From an uncultured Alphaproteobacteria bacterium (GTDB lineage: Bacteria; Pseudomonadota; Alphaproteobacteria; HIMB59; GCA-002718135): a stretch of DNA of 15,721 nt. Made by a program: the position numbers and the translations under genes. The DNA lies in assembly GCA_902619055.1 (NCBI GenBank), contig CACNCW010000020.1:1-15721 (forward strand), in the 5' to 3' direction. Positions 7,168 through 14,626 of the stretch are shown here, one piece after another. A model generated the notes under the pieces. The model made no database searches, was not told the origin of the DNA, and was given only the letters and a program-made list of their open reading frames with translations. The stretch's first letter is position 1, and each line of letters begins with the position of its first letter.

Positions 7168-7190
7168 ATACTTAATATATAGTATAAAAT
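7168..7190. promoter_or_regulatory. Divergent tusA/fdh1B control region with inverted repeat and overlapping -10 boxes
   Basis: The 40-bp gap between tusA and fdh1B contains the inverted repeat ATACT-N8-AGTAT (7168-7185). A TATAAA (7183-7188) on the plus strand and a TATACT (7186-7181) on the minus strand overlap the right arm and look like -10 boxes for the two genes. The plus-strand box would start transcription about 4-5 nt before the fdh1B ATG, implying a leaderless or near-leaderless message; only a weak TTGGA precedes that ATG. No good -35 is seen on either side. Sequence pattern only. Confidence 0.35.
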
Positions 7191-7198
7191 TAATTGGA

Positions 7199-8902
7199 AT
7201 GGATAAATTTGTTTCTCAAACAGAAGCTTCTTTAAAAAAGAAGAAAAGACGTTGGACTCCAAAAGGAAGACAAGTCGAAGATAAATATTTAGATGAAGTT
7301 TCTAAATTGTTTTCAGGATTAATCTTTAAGCGAGATGAATTAATAGAATATTTGCATATATTACAGGATAAATTTGGTGTTTTGTACGATAAACATCTAG
7401 TAGCTTTATCTACTATTTTTAACTTACCACTTTCTGAAATTTATGAAGTTGCAACTTTTTATGCTCACTTTAATATTGTTAAAGATAGTAAAGATTATAA
7501 CCCAGTGAATGTTGTAAGAGTTTGTGAAAGTTTAACGTGTGAATTATTTGGTGCACAAAAATTACTTCAAGATATAAAAAAATTAGAAAATAAAAATATA
7601 AAAGTTGTACCTGGGCCATGCATGGGAAGATGCAATGTTGCTCCTACTGTTTGCGTAGGAAAAAATTATGTTGATGTGGCTAATTTTGATAAAGTTAAAA
7701 AAACAATCGATGAAAAAAATTTTGACCCCTTCATTCCAGATTATATAAATTTATCTTCTTATAAAAAAAATGGTGGTTATGAAATTGCTAATAAAATTAA
7801 AAATGGTGTTATCTCAAAAAAACAAGTTTTGGATTCATTAAATGAAAGCGGATTGAAAGGTAAGGGTGGTGCTGGATTTCCTACAGGAAAAAAATGGGAA
7901 ATTGTTTCAAATTATAATGGTAAAAAATATGTTGCTGTTAATGGTGATGAAGGTGAACCAGGAACATTTAAAGATAGGTCATATTTAGAAAGTGATCCAC
8001 ATAGATTTTTAGAAGGAGCTTTAATTGCATCCTATTTTATAAATGCTCATAAAGTTTACATTTATATGAGAGATGAATATCCAACAGTTATAAAAATTTT
8101 ACTTGATGAAATAAATAAAATGGAAGATGAAGAAATAATTCCAAAAGACTTTTTCATAGTAAGAAGAGGTGCAGGAGCCTATATTTGTGGAGAAGAGTCA
8201 GCAATGATAGAAAGTATTGAAGGCAAGAGAGGATTGCCAAGGCATAGACCGCCCTATGTGGCTGAAATTGGTTTATTTGGATGTCCTACTTTAACAAATA
8301 ATTTAGAAACTCTTTTTTGGGTAAGAGATATAATTGAAAAAGGAGCAAATTGGTTTGCTGAAAAGGGGTCTAATGGAAATAAGGGATTTCATAGTTTTTC
8401 AGTATCTGGAAGAGTAAAGAACCCAGGAGTAAAAGTTGCCCCAGCCGGTATAACAATTCAACAATTAATTGATGAGTATTGTGATGGTATGGCAGATGGA
8501 CATACTTTTAAAGGATATCTTCCCGGAGGCGCATCTGGCGGTATCCTACCCTCTACTATGAATAATATTCCACTTGATTATGGATCGAAAGAATTGATGG
8601 ATGCTGGATGTTTTTTAGGTTCAGCAGCAGTAGTTGTATTATCTGATCATGATAATATGAAAGATGTTGCACTTAATTTACTAAAATTTTTTGAAGAGGA
8701 AAGTTGTGGTCAATGTACACCATGCCGTTCCGGTACCGAGAAAACTGTAAAATTAATGCAAGAAAAAAATTGGAATAAGGAAAAATTAAAAGATTTAAGT
8801 GAAGTTATGGCTCAAGCATCGATATGTGGTTTAGGACAAGCTGCAACAAACCCATTAAATTCTGTTTTAAAATATTTTAGCAATGAAATAACTTATGACT
8901 AA
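7199..8902 (+). CDS. fdh1B: NAD-linked formate dehydrogenase beta subunit (fused FdsG-FdsB, FDH1 type)
   Basis: This diaphorase subunit takes electrons from the alpha subunit and reduces NAD+ through FMN. Residues 1 to about 175 are a NuoE/FdsG-like thioredoxin-fold domain with a [2Fe-2S] site (Cys109, Cys114, Cys141, Cys145). Residues from about 190 on are NuoF/FdsB-like: GLKGKGGAGFPTG (218-230, FMN/NADH), VNGDEGEPGTFKDR (247-260), RRGAGAYICGEESA (322-335), and a [4Fe-4S] site from SCGQCTPC (Cys503, Cys506, Cys509) and Cys543. Rhodobacter and Cupriavidus encode these as two proteins; the fused layout and the 567-residue length match the beta subunit of Methylobacterium extorquens tungsten FDH1 as I recall it, including an N-terminal PKGRQV. 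It overlaps the alpha gene by 8 nt. Confidence 0.95.
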   Translation: MDKFVSQTEASLKKKKRRWTPKGRQVEDKYLDEVSKLFSGLIFKRDELIEYLHILQDKFGVLYDKHLVALSTIFNLPLSEIYEVATFYAHFNIVKDSKDYNPVNVVRVCESLTCELFGAQKLLQDIKKLENKNIKVVPGPCMGRCNVAPTVCVGKNYVDVANFDKVKKTIDEKNFDPFIPDYINLSSYKKNGGYEIANKIKNGVISKKQVLDSLNESGLKGKGGAGFPTGKKWEIVSNYNGKKYVAVNGDEGEPGTFKDRSYLESDPHRFLEGALIASYFINAHKVYIYMRDEYPTVIKILLDEINKMEDEEIIPKDFFIVRRGAGAYICGEESAMIESIEGKRGLPRHRPPYVAEIGLFGCPTLTNNLETLFWVRDIIEKGANWFAEKGSNGNKGFHSFSVSGRVKNPGVKVAPAGITIQQLIDEYCDGMADGHTFKGYLPGGASGGILPSTMNNIPLDYGSKELMDAGCFLGSAAVVVLSDHDNMKDVALNLLKFFEEESCGQCTPCRSGTEKTVKLMQEKNWNKEKLKDLSEVMAQASICGLGQAATNPLNSVLKYFSNEITYD

Positions 8903-11648
8903 AGAGAAAACAAAATTCTACTTAAACGAAAAGTTAGTTGAAGCAAATGCTGATGAAACTATTTGGCAAGTTGCAAATAGACTTGGAATAGAAATTCCAC
9001 ATTTATGTTATTCCGATAAACCTGGTTATAGAGCAGATGGAAATTGTAGAGCATGTATGGTTGAGATTGAAGGAGAGGGTGTGTTGGCAGCATCTTGTAT
9101 TAGAAAGCCAACTGATAGTATGAAAGTAAAAACTTCTTCAGAAAAGGCTAAAAAATCTAGAGAGCTAGTTTTTGAATTACTTCTAGCTGACCAGCCAAAA
9201 AAAGAAATTGCTCATGATAATAATTCTGACTTTTGGAAATGGATAGACAAAGTTGATGTTAAAGAAAGTAGATTTCCAAAAAAAACTTCATGTCAGGCAG
9301 ACGTTTCTCATCCAAGTATGGCTGTAAATTTAGATGCATGCATTCAATGTAATCTCTGTGTAAGAGCATGTAGAGAAGTCCAGGTAAACGATGTGATTGG
9401 AATGGCATATCGAGGAGAAAATTCTAAAATCGTGTTCGATTTTGATGATCCAATGGGTGATAGTACATGTGTGGCATGTGGTGAATGTGTACAAGCTTGT
9501 CCAACTGGAGCATTAATGCCGGCATCCATCGTAGATAAGGATGGTGTTGGCCATAGTAAGGTAGATAAAAAAATTGATAGTGTTTGTCCTTATTGTGGTG
9601 TTGGTTGTCAGATAGAATACAATGTAAAAGATAACAAAATTAAATACGTTAATGGTGTTGATGGTCCCGCAAACAAGAATAGGTTATGTGTAAAAGGCAG
9701 GTTTGGTTTTGATTATGTAAATAACCCAGAAAGGCTTACAAAGCCTTTGATTAGAATTAAAGACAAAGCAAAAGATTTGCATCCAAAGATTAATTTTTCA
9801 AATATTCATGAATATTTTAGAGAAGCATCTTGGGATGAAGCTCTAGATTATGCTGCACAAGGGTTTTTAAAACTTAAAAAACAAAGAAATGGTAAGAGTA
9901 ATCTTGCAGGTTTTGGATCAGCTAAATGTTCAAATGAAGAAGCATATTTATTTCAAAAATTAATACGAACTGGTTTTAATACTAACAATGTTGATCATTG
10001 TACAAGGCTTTGTCATGCATCATCTGTAGCTGCTTTATTAGAAACTATTGGTTCAGGAGCTGTTACTGCTCCTTTCTATGAAGTTGAACATTCTGATGTG
10101 ATAATAGTCATTGGTGCTAATCCGACTGAAAACCATCCAGTAGCAGCAACTTTTTTTAAAAACGCTGCAAAAAAAGGTTCAAAATTAATTGTGATGGATC
10201 CTAGAGGACATTCATTAAAAAAACATGCAACTCATATGTTACAATTTAAACCAGGATCAGACGTCGCTCTCTTAAACTCAATAATGAATGTTATTGTTGA
10301 AGAAGATTTATTTAATTCTGAATATATAAAAAAACAAACTGAGGGATTTGATAAATTAAGAAAACATTTAATGAATTATTCACCTGATATAATGGAAAAC
10401 GAAACAGGTATTGATCCAGAGCTAATAAGAGAAGTAGCACGCTTATATGCCAATACGAACAAAGGAATAATTTTTTGGGGGATGGGGATTTCTCAACATA
10501 CACATGGTACTGACAATGCTAGATGTTTAATTTCTCTAGCTTTAATGACAGGTAATGTTGGAAAAAGAGGATCTGGTTTACATCCTTTAAGGGGACAAAA
10601 TAATGTTCAAGGAGCGTCTGATGCCGGCCTTATACCAATGATGTATCCTGATTACCAATTAGTTGATAAAGATAATAATAAAGATTTTTTTGAAAAACTT
10701 TGGAATACTTCTTTAGATGATAAAAAAGGTCTAACTGTTGTTGAAATTATGGACGCTATTCACGAGAATACAATTAAAGGTATGTATATACTTGGGGAAA
10801 ATCCAGCCATGTCCGACCCTGATCTTAATCACGCAAGAGAAGCTCTACAAATGTTAGAGCATTTAGTTGTTCAAGATATTTTTTTAACTGAAACAGCAAC
10901 ATATGCGGATGTTATTTTCCCCGCTTCAGCATGGCCTGAAAAAAATGGAACAGTTACTAATACTAATAGACAAGTACAGATGGGAAGAAAAGCTATAGAC
11001 TCTCCAGGTGAAGCTAAAGAAGATTGGTGGATAACGAACGAACTTGGAAAAAGAATGGGTTTAAATTGGAAGTATAATCATCCCAACGAAATTTATGAAG
11101 AAATGTCACTAACAATGCCTTCATTAAACAATATTTCTTGGGAAAGATTAGAAAATGAAAACTCTGTAACTTATCCAAGTAAATCTCCAACTACACCAGG
11201 AGATGAAATTGTTTTTGGTGATAAATTTCCAAACGAAAATGGTAAAGGTAAATTTGTTCCAGCTAGTGTTACTGCACCAGATGAAGTACCTGATAAAGAA
11301 TTTGCGATGATACTAACCACAGGAAGACAATTAGAGCATTGGCATACTGGAGCTATGACTAGAAAAGCATCAAATTTAGATGCCATCGAACCAGAACCTT
11401 CAGTTTCAATATCACCTAAAGATATAGATAAAAATAATATAAAAGCTGGTGATAAAATCAAAGTTACAACTAGAAGAGGGTCAATAGATATTAGAGTAAG
11501 GCAAGACAGGGCGATTCCAGATGGAGTCATATTTATTCCATTTTGTTATAATGAGTCTGCCGCTAATCTATTAACTAATCCAGCTTTAGATCCATATGGA
11601 AAAATTCCTGAATTTAAATATTGTGCAGCAAAAATTGAGAAGTTATAA
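8895..11648 (+). CDS. fdh1A: Formate dehydrogenase alpha subunit, bis-MGD Mo/W catalytic subunit (FDH1/FdsA type)
   Basis: This subunit oxidises formate to CO2 at a Mo or W bis-guanine-dinucleotide site in the cytoplasm. In order it shows an N-terminal [2Fe-2S] domain (Cys38, 51, 54, 68); two ferredoxin [4Fe-4S] motifs (Cys149/152/155/159 and 192/195/198/202); a cofactor-proximal [4Fe-4S] site (Cys231/234/238/265); the metal ligand Cys373 followed by His374 in DHCTRLCHAS; LRGQNNVQGASDAG with the expected active-site Arg566; and a C-terminal cofactor-binding barrel near ALDPYGKIPEFK. The ligand is cysteine, not selenocysteine. No NuoG-like His-Cys3 cluster motif is present between residues 69 and 148. 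The segments HDNNSDFWKW and ESRFP and the overall layout recall the tungsten FDH1 of M. extorquens. At 917 residues it lacks that protein's long N-terminal leader. No separate fdsD-like delta gene follows. Confidence 0.95.
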   Translation: MTKEKTKFYLNEKLVEANADETIWQVANRLGIEIPHLCYSDKPGYRADGNCRACMVEIEGEGVLAASCIRKPTDSMKVKTSSEKAKKSRELVFELLLADQPKKEIAHDNNSDFWKWIDKVDVKESRFPKKTSCQADVSHPSMAVNLDACIQCNLCVRACREVQVNDVIGMAYRGENSKIVFDFDDPMGDSTCVACGECVQACPTGALMPASIVDKDGVGHSKVDKKIDSVCPYCGVGCQIEYNVKDNKIKYVNGVDGPANKNRLCVKGRFGFDYVNNPERLTKPLIRIKDKAKDLHPKINFSNIHEYFREASWDEALDYAAQGFLKLKKQRNGKSNLAGFGSAKCSNEEAYLFQKLIRTGFNTNNVDHCTRLCHASSVAALLETIGSGAVTAPFYEVEHSDVIIVIGANPTENHPVAATFFKNAAKKGSKLIVMDPRGHSLKKHATHMLQFKPGSDVALLNSIMNVIVEEDLFNSEYIKKQTEGFDKLRKHLMNYSPDIMENETGIDPELIREVARLYANTNKGIIFWGMGISQHTHGTDNARCLISLALMTGNVGKRGSGLHPLRGQNNVQGASDAGLIPMMYPDYQLVDKDNNKDFFEKLWNTSLDDKKGLTVVEIMDAIHENTIKGMYILGENPAMSDPDLNHAREALQMLEHLVVQDIFLTETATYADVIFPASAWPEKNGTVTNTNRQVQMGRKAIDSPGEAKEDWWITNELGKRMGLNWKYNHPNEIYEEMSLTMPSLNNISWERLENENSVTYPSKSPTTPGDEIVFGDKFPNENGKGKFVPASVTAPDEVPDKEFAMILTTGRQLEHWHTGAMTRKASNLDAIEPEPSVSISPKDIDKNNIKAGDKIKVTTRRGSIDIRVRQDRAIPDGVIFIPFCYNESAANLLTNPALDPYGKIPEFKYCAAKIEKL

Positions 11649-11655
11649 ATATTCA

Positions 11656-11778
11656 ATGATTAAAAAGACATTAATAATTCTATTTCTTGTATTTAGTCCA
11701 ATCACAGCATGTTCTACATTAAGTGAATTAAACGAAAGAGTAAAAGGTGATGGAGTTCCTTATATTCCTGGAATTTAA
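11656..11778 (+). CDS. 40-residue putative lipoprotein
   Basis: The sequence begins MIKKTLIILFLVF, a short lysine-rich n-region and hydrophobic core, followed by a lipobox SPITAC with Cys19 as the lipid-modified residue. The mature part is only 22 residues (charged LNERVKGDG, then VPYIPGI at the end). I prefer the ATG at 11656, 8 bp after the fdh1A stop, over the upstream in-frame ATG at 11596, because that one lies inside fdh1A and would put a charged stretch ahead of the signal peptide. It is probably on the fdh1BA transcript. I do not recognise a family; tiny lipoproteins of the entericidin kind have a similar build but other sequences. Function unknown. Confidence 0.7.
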   Translation: MIKKTLIILFLVFSPITACSTLSELNERVKGDGVPYIPGI

Positions 11779-11790
11779 TTTATTAAATTC

Positions 11791-11816
11791 TTGTCGAATT
11801 TATAATTTAATATAAA
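11791..11816 (+). promoter_or_regulatory. Possible tRNA-Thr promoter
   Basis: A TTGTCG (11791-11796) is followed after 14 bp by TATAAA (11811-11816), which would start transcription about 6 nt before the mature tRNA. A second TATAAT sits at 11801-11806. The spacing is short of the 16-18 bp norm, so this is a weak call. The tRNA could instead be read through from the formate dehydrogenase operon. Confidence 0.3.
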
Positions 11817-11828
11817 TGCAAAATTAAT

Positions 11829-11904
<76 letters not shown>

Positions 11905-11916
11905 CCTTAATAATAT

Positions 11917-12678
11917 TTACGTTGAGTAAAACTTATATAAAGCAATCGATGTTGCGTTAGAAACATTTAAACTATCAATTTCATATTTTAAATTACTTTT
12001 AATGTTAATCTGCATTATTTCATCGCATTCTTTTTTTACTAATTCTCTAATACCTTTTCCTTCAGAGCCAAAAACCAATACTGATTTTTGTGAAAAATTT
12101 AATTTCGAATTTTTACTTTTTGAACTGTCAAAGCCATAAATCCAATAATTATTTTTTTTAAGAAAAGAAATAGCTCTTCTAATATTTGTCACTCTAATAT
12201 AATTCACAATTTCTGCAGCGCCTGAAGCTGATTTATAAAGTGATGAAGTCAATTCTGGTGAATTATCTTTACCAACTATTATTCCTGAACAATCAAATAA
12301 TGCACATGATCTCATTATTGAGCCAATATTTTGAGGGTCAGTTACTTGATCTAAAATTAATATTACTGATTTTGATTTCTTACTTTCTAATTTTACAAAC
12401 TCTTCTAATCCTGGCCTAGCAAAATCTTTTGTTTTTAGAACTACTCCCTGTGTTGTGTTTTCATTTCCAAATCTTCTTGTAAATTCATTTTGAGGAAGAA
12501 TTTTAATTTTTTGGATTTTAGATTCATATTTTTTGTAAAAATTAATATGATTTTTACTAATTATAAGCTCAATATGCTCTCTTTTATCATTTTTGAGGGC
12601 TGCTTTAACAGAATGTTGACCAAAAATTGTATGAATTCCTTGATTTTTATTAGACTTATCGTTTCTAAACTTACCCAT
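11917..12678 (-). CDS. rlmB: 23S rRNA (guanosine-2'-O)-methyltransferase RlmB, TrmH/SpoU family
   Basis: This SPOUT methyltransferase, 253 residues, is expected to methylate the 2'-O of G2251 (E. coli numbering) in the 23S rRNA P-loop using SAM. Residues 16-28 (HTIFGQHSVKAAL) start the N-terminal L30e-like RNA-binding domain. The catalytic domain has motif 1 DQVTDPQNIGSIMRSC (residues 110-125, Asn117 and Arg123), motif 2 LVFGSEGKGI (201-210) and motif 3 IDSLNVSNATSIAL (234-247), the last two forming the trefoil knot. Length fits RlmB. A TrmH-type tRNA methyltransferase is the alternative, but the N-terminal domain and the DSLNVSNA form favour RlmB. It is convergent with tRNA-Thr and divergent from the tRNA-Tyr/tuf operon. 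Confidence 0.9.
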   Translation of the reverse strand: MGKFRNDKSNKNQGIHTIFGQHSVKAALKNDKREHIELIISKNHINFYKKYESKIQKIKILPQNEFTRRFGNENTTQGVVLKTKDFARPGLEEFVKLESKKSKSVILILDQVTDPQNIGSIMRSCALFDCSGIIVGKDNSPELTSSLYKSASGAAEIVNYIRVTNIRRAISFLKKNNYWIYGFDSSKSKNSKLNFSQKSVLVFGSEGKGIRELVKKECDEIMQINIKSNLKYEIDSLNVSNATSIALYKFYST

Positions 12679-12730
12679 AATTCAATATCACAGATTTATC
12701 TAATTAATACAATCTAGATATGTACAAAAT

Positions 12731-12752
12731 GGCATTTTTTGTCTAAAAGGCC
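12731..12752. other. Imperfect hairpin between rlmB and the tRNA-Tyr operon
   Basis: GGCATTTT and AAAAGGCC flank a 6-nt loop (TTGTCT), giving three G-C pairs, an A-G mismatch and four A-U pairs. It lies about 50 bp ahead of the rlmB start and about 40 bp ahead of the putative tRNA-Tyr promoter. It could sit in the rlmB leader, stop upstream transcription or be a protein site; its stability is modest. Confidence 0.25.
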
Positions 12753-12790
12753 GTTGCTTTTACGAGTATACGTATTTTGCAAAGGTGAAG

Positions 12791-12832
12791 TTGCTGTTTT
12801 AGATTGACATATATACTAATTTATTAGTATTG
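12791..12832 (+). promoter_or_regulatory. Promoter region of the tRNA-Tyr/tRNA-Gly/tuf operon
   Basis: Two overlapping sigma-70 type readings exist. One is TTGCTG (12791-12796), a 17-bp spacer and TATACT (12814-12819), starting near 12826. The other is a perfect TTGACA (12806-12811) with a weaker TAGTAT (12827-12832) after 15 bp, starting near 12840. Either leaves a short leader before mature tRNA-Tyr at 12849. Strong transcription is expected for an operon carrying tuf. Region 12679-12848 is otherwise non-coding. Confidence 0.55.
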
Positions 12833-12848
12833 GCCAATTTCTTCAAAC

Positions 12849-12934
12849 GGAGGGGTGGTCGAGTGGTTAAAGGCAGCGGACTGTAAATCCGCCCGCGTGA
12901 GCGTACGTAGGTTCGAATCCTACCCCCTCCACCA
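12849..12934 (+). tRNA. tRNA-Tyr (anticodon GTA)
   Basis: An 86-nt class II tRNA with long variable arm (CCGCGTGAGCGTACG region), acceptor GGAGGGG/CCCCTCC, anticodon stem-loop GCGGA-CTGTAAA-TCCGC with GTA, T arm GTAGG-TTCGAAT-CCTAC, and an encoded CCA. It is the first gene of the tuf operon; a 58-nt spacer precedes tRNA-Gly. Confidence 0.97.
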
Positions 12935-12992
12935 TTATGGAGGTAATGGGATGAAAGCATTAAAGTGAGTGTGTGAAGCAGTCAGTTTAGTT

Positions 12993-13066
12993 GCGGGTGT
13001 AGCTTAGTGGTAAAGCTCCAGCCTTCCAAGCTGGCTACGAGGGTTCGATTCCCTTCACCCGCTCCA
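12993..13066 (+). tRNA. tRNA-Gly (anticodon TCC)
   Basis: A 74-nt tRNA with acceptor GCGGGTG/CACCCGC, anticodon stem-loop CCAGC-CTTCCAA-GCTGG with TCC, T arm GAGGG-TTCGATT-CCCTT (one G-U pair) and encoded CCA. It precedes tuf by 27 bp, the usual Tyr-Gly-tuf arrangement. Confidence 0.97.
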
Positions 13067-13093
13067 TAACAAATTATTATTGGGGTAAAAAAA

Positions 13094-14284
13094 ATGGCTA
13101 AAGCAAAATTCGAAAGAAACAAACCGCATTGCAATATAGGTACTGTTGGTCACGTTGACCATGGTAAAACAACATTAACTGCTGCTATAACAAAAATATT
13201 AGCAGAGACAGGTGGAGCAGAATTTACAGATTATGCAAACATTGATAAAGCACCTGAAGAAAGAGAACGTGGCATTACAATATCTACCGCACACGTTGAA
13301 TATGAAACTGAAGCAAGACATTATGCTCACGTAGATTGTCCTGGACACGCAGATTATGTTAAGAACATGATTACTGGTGCAGCTCAAATGGATGGAGGTA
13401 TCTTAGTTGTTAATGCAGCTGACGGACCAATGCCTCAAACAAGAGAACACATACTTTTAGCTAGACAGGTAGGTGTACCTGCTCTCGTTGTATACATGAA
13501 TAAAGTTGATCAAGTTGATGACAAAGAATTAATTGATCTTGTTGAAATGGAAATTAGAGAACTTCTTACTTCATACGAATTCCCAGGTGATACTATCCCA
13601 ATCATTAAGGGTTCAGCTTTAGCAGCTCTTGAAGGTAGAGATGACGAAATAGGAAAAAACTCAATTATGGAATTAATGAAAGCAGTTGATGAACACATAC
13701 CACAACCTAGCCGACCAGTAGATCAGCCTTTCTTAATGCCAGTTGAGGATGTATTTTCTATTTCTGGTAGAGGTACAGTTGTAACTGGAAGAATTGAGCA
13801 AGGTCAAGTTAAAGTTGGAGAGGAAATTGAAATCTTAGGAATAAGAGATTCTCAAAAAACTACTTGTACTGGAGTTGAAATGTTTAGAAAACTTCTAGAC
13901 TCAGGTGAAGCCGGAGACAACGTTGGTGTTCTTCTTCGTGGAACAAAAAGAGAGGAAGTTGAACGTGGTCAAGTATTAGCAAAACCTGGTTCAATAAAAC
14001 CTCACACAAGATTTAAAGCAGAAGCGTATGTATTGAAAAAAGAAGAAGGTGGAAGACACACCCCATTCTTTTCAAACTACAGACCTCAATTCTACTTTAG
14101 AACAACTGATGTAACTGGAACAATTAAATTACCAGAAGGCACAGAAATGGTAATGCCTGGTGATAATATTGCTATGGAAGTTACTCTTTTATCTCCAATT
14201 GCAATGGATAAAGGTTTAAAATTTGCAATTAGAGAAGGTGGAAGAACAGTTGGCGCTGGAGTTGTTGCTGAAATTATTGAATAG
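13094..14284 (+). CDS. tuf: Elongation factor Tu
   Basis: This GTPase delivers aminoacyl-tRNA to the ribosome. At 396 residues it is full length, with the P loop GHVDHGKT (19-26), switch I region RERGITIST (57-65), DCPGH (81-85), NKVD (136-139) and a GSAL motif near 173, followed by the two beta-barrel domains ([17 protein letters not shown] near 220; the C-terminal end is [15 protein letters not shown]). Codon use is less A/T-extreme than in the neighbouring metabolic genes, as expected for a highly expressed gene. The upstream GGGG at 13082-13085 is a weak Shine-Dalgarno sequence, 8 nt before the ATG. It lies between tRNA-Gly and tRNA-Trp, evidently in one operon. Confidence 0.98.
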   Translation: MAKAKFERNKPHCNIGTVGHVDHGKTTLTAAITKILAETGGAEFTDYANIDKAPEERERGITISTAHVEYETEARHYAHVDCPGHADYVKNMITGAAQMDGGILVVNAADGPMPQTREHILLARQVGVPALVVYMNKVDQVDDKELIDLVEMEIRELLTSYEFPGDTIPIIKGSALAALEGRDDEIGKNSIMELMKAVDEHIPQPSRPVDQPFLMPVEDVFSISGRGTVVTGRIEQGQVKVGEEIEILGIRDSQKTTCTGVEMFRKLLDSGEAGDNVGVLLRGTKREEVERGQVLAKPGSIKPHTRFKAEAYVLKKEEGGRHTPFFSNYRPQFYFRTTDVTGTIKLPEGTEMVMPGDNIAMEVTLLSPIAMDKGLKFAIREGGRTVGAGVVAEIIE

Positions 14285-14320
14285 TTTTAGAGACCGCTTT
14301 ATCAGTTAGCCAATACTATT

Positions 14321-14396
14321 AGGAGTGTAGCTCAACTGGTAGAGCACCGGTCTCCAAAACCGGGGGCTGCGGGTTCAAGTCCTGCCACTCCTGCCA
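14321..14396 (+). tRNA. tRNA-Trp (anticodon CCA)
   Basis: A 76-nt tRNA with acceptor AGGAGTG/CACTCCT, D stem GCTC/GAGC, anticodon stem-loop CCGGT-CTCCAAA-ACCGG with CCA, T arm GCGGG-TTCAAGT-CCTGC and encoded CCA. It sits 36 bp after tuf and 14 bp before secE, the standard position in Proteobacteria. Confidence 0.97.
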
Positions 14397-14410
14397 AGAG
14401 AAATGAAATT

Positions 14411-14626
14411 ATGAATATTGAAAAAAAGAAAACATCACCAGCTCTCTTTGTAAGACAAGTTAGACAAGAATTACAAAAAATAACTTGGCCTCAAAGAAGA
14501 GATACATTTATTTCTTCTGCAATAGTCATATTATTAATAATATTATTTTCATTATTTTTTCTTTTGACTGATCAAATATGGTCTTTTTCAATAAGAAAAA
14601 TAATTGAAATAGGTTCAGGTTTTTAA
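14411..14626 (+). CDS. secE: Preprotein translocase subunit SecE
   Basis: This small inner-membrane subunit of the SecYEG channel has 71 residues. It has the short single-helix form: an amphipathic cytoplasmic helix with the conserved FVRQVRQELQKITWPQRRDT (about residues 13-32), then one membrane helix (about 34-56). That single-helix length is usual outside gammaproteobacteria. Its stop overlaps the nusG start by 1 nt (TAATG). The tRNA-Trp before it leaves only 14 nt for a leader. Confidence 0.96.
   Translation: MNIEKKKTSPALFVRQVRQELQKITWPQRRDTFISSAIVILLIILFSLFFLLTDQIWSFSIRKIIEIGSGF

Noticed and set aside
10007..10020. Selenocysteine formate dehydrogenase
   Set aside because: The metal-ligand codon in the RLCH motif is TGT (Cys); no in-frame TGA is present.
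11171..11530. Minus-strand 119-residue ORF within fdh1A
   Set aside because: The plus frame is a conserved cofactor-binding domain; the antisense translation has no recognisable features.
11596..11778. Longer 60-residue form of the small lipoprotein
   Set aside because: The upstream ATG lies inside fdh1A and would place a charged stretch before the signal peptide; the ATG at 11656 gives a standard lipoprotein signal.
12490..12717. Plus-strand 75-residue ORF opposite rlmB
   Set aside because: Antisense shadow of the RlmB N-terminal domain; no start signal.
12935..12992. Small RNA or gene between tRNA-Tyr and tRNA-Gly
   Set aside because: Only 58 nt with no convincing fold or ORF; treated as tRNA spacer.
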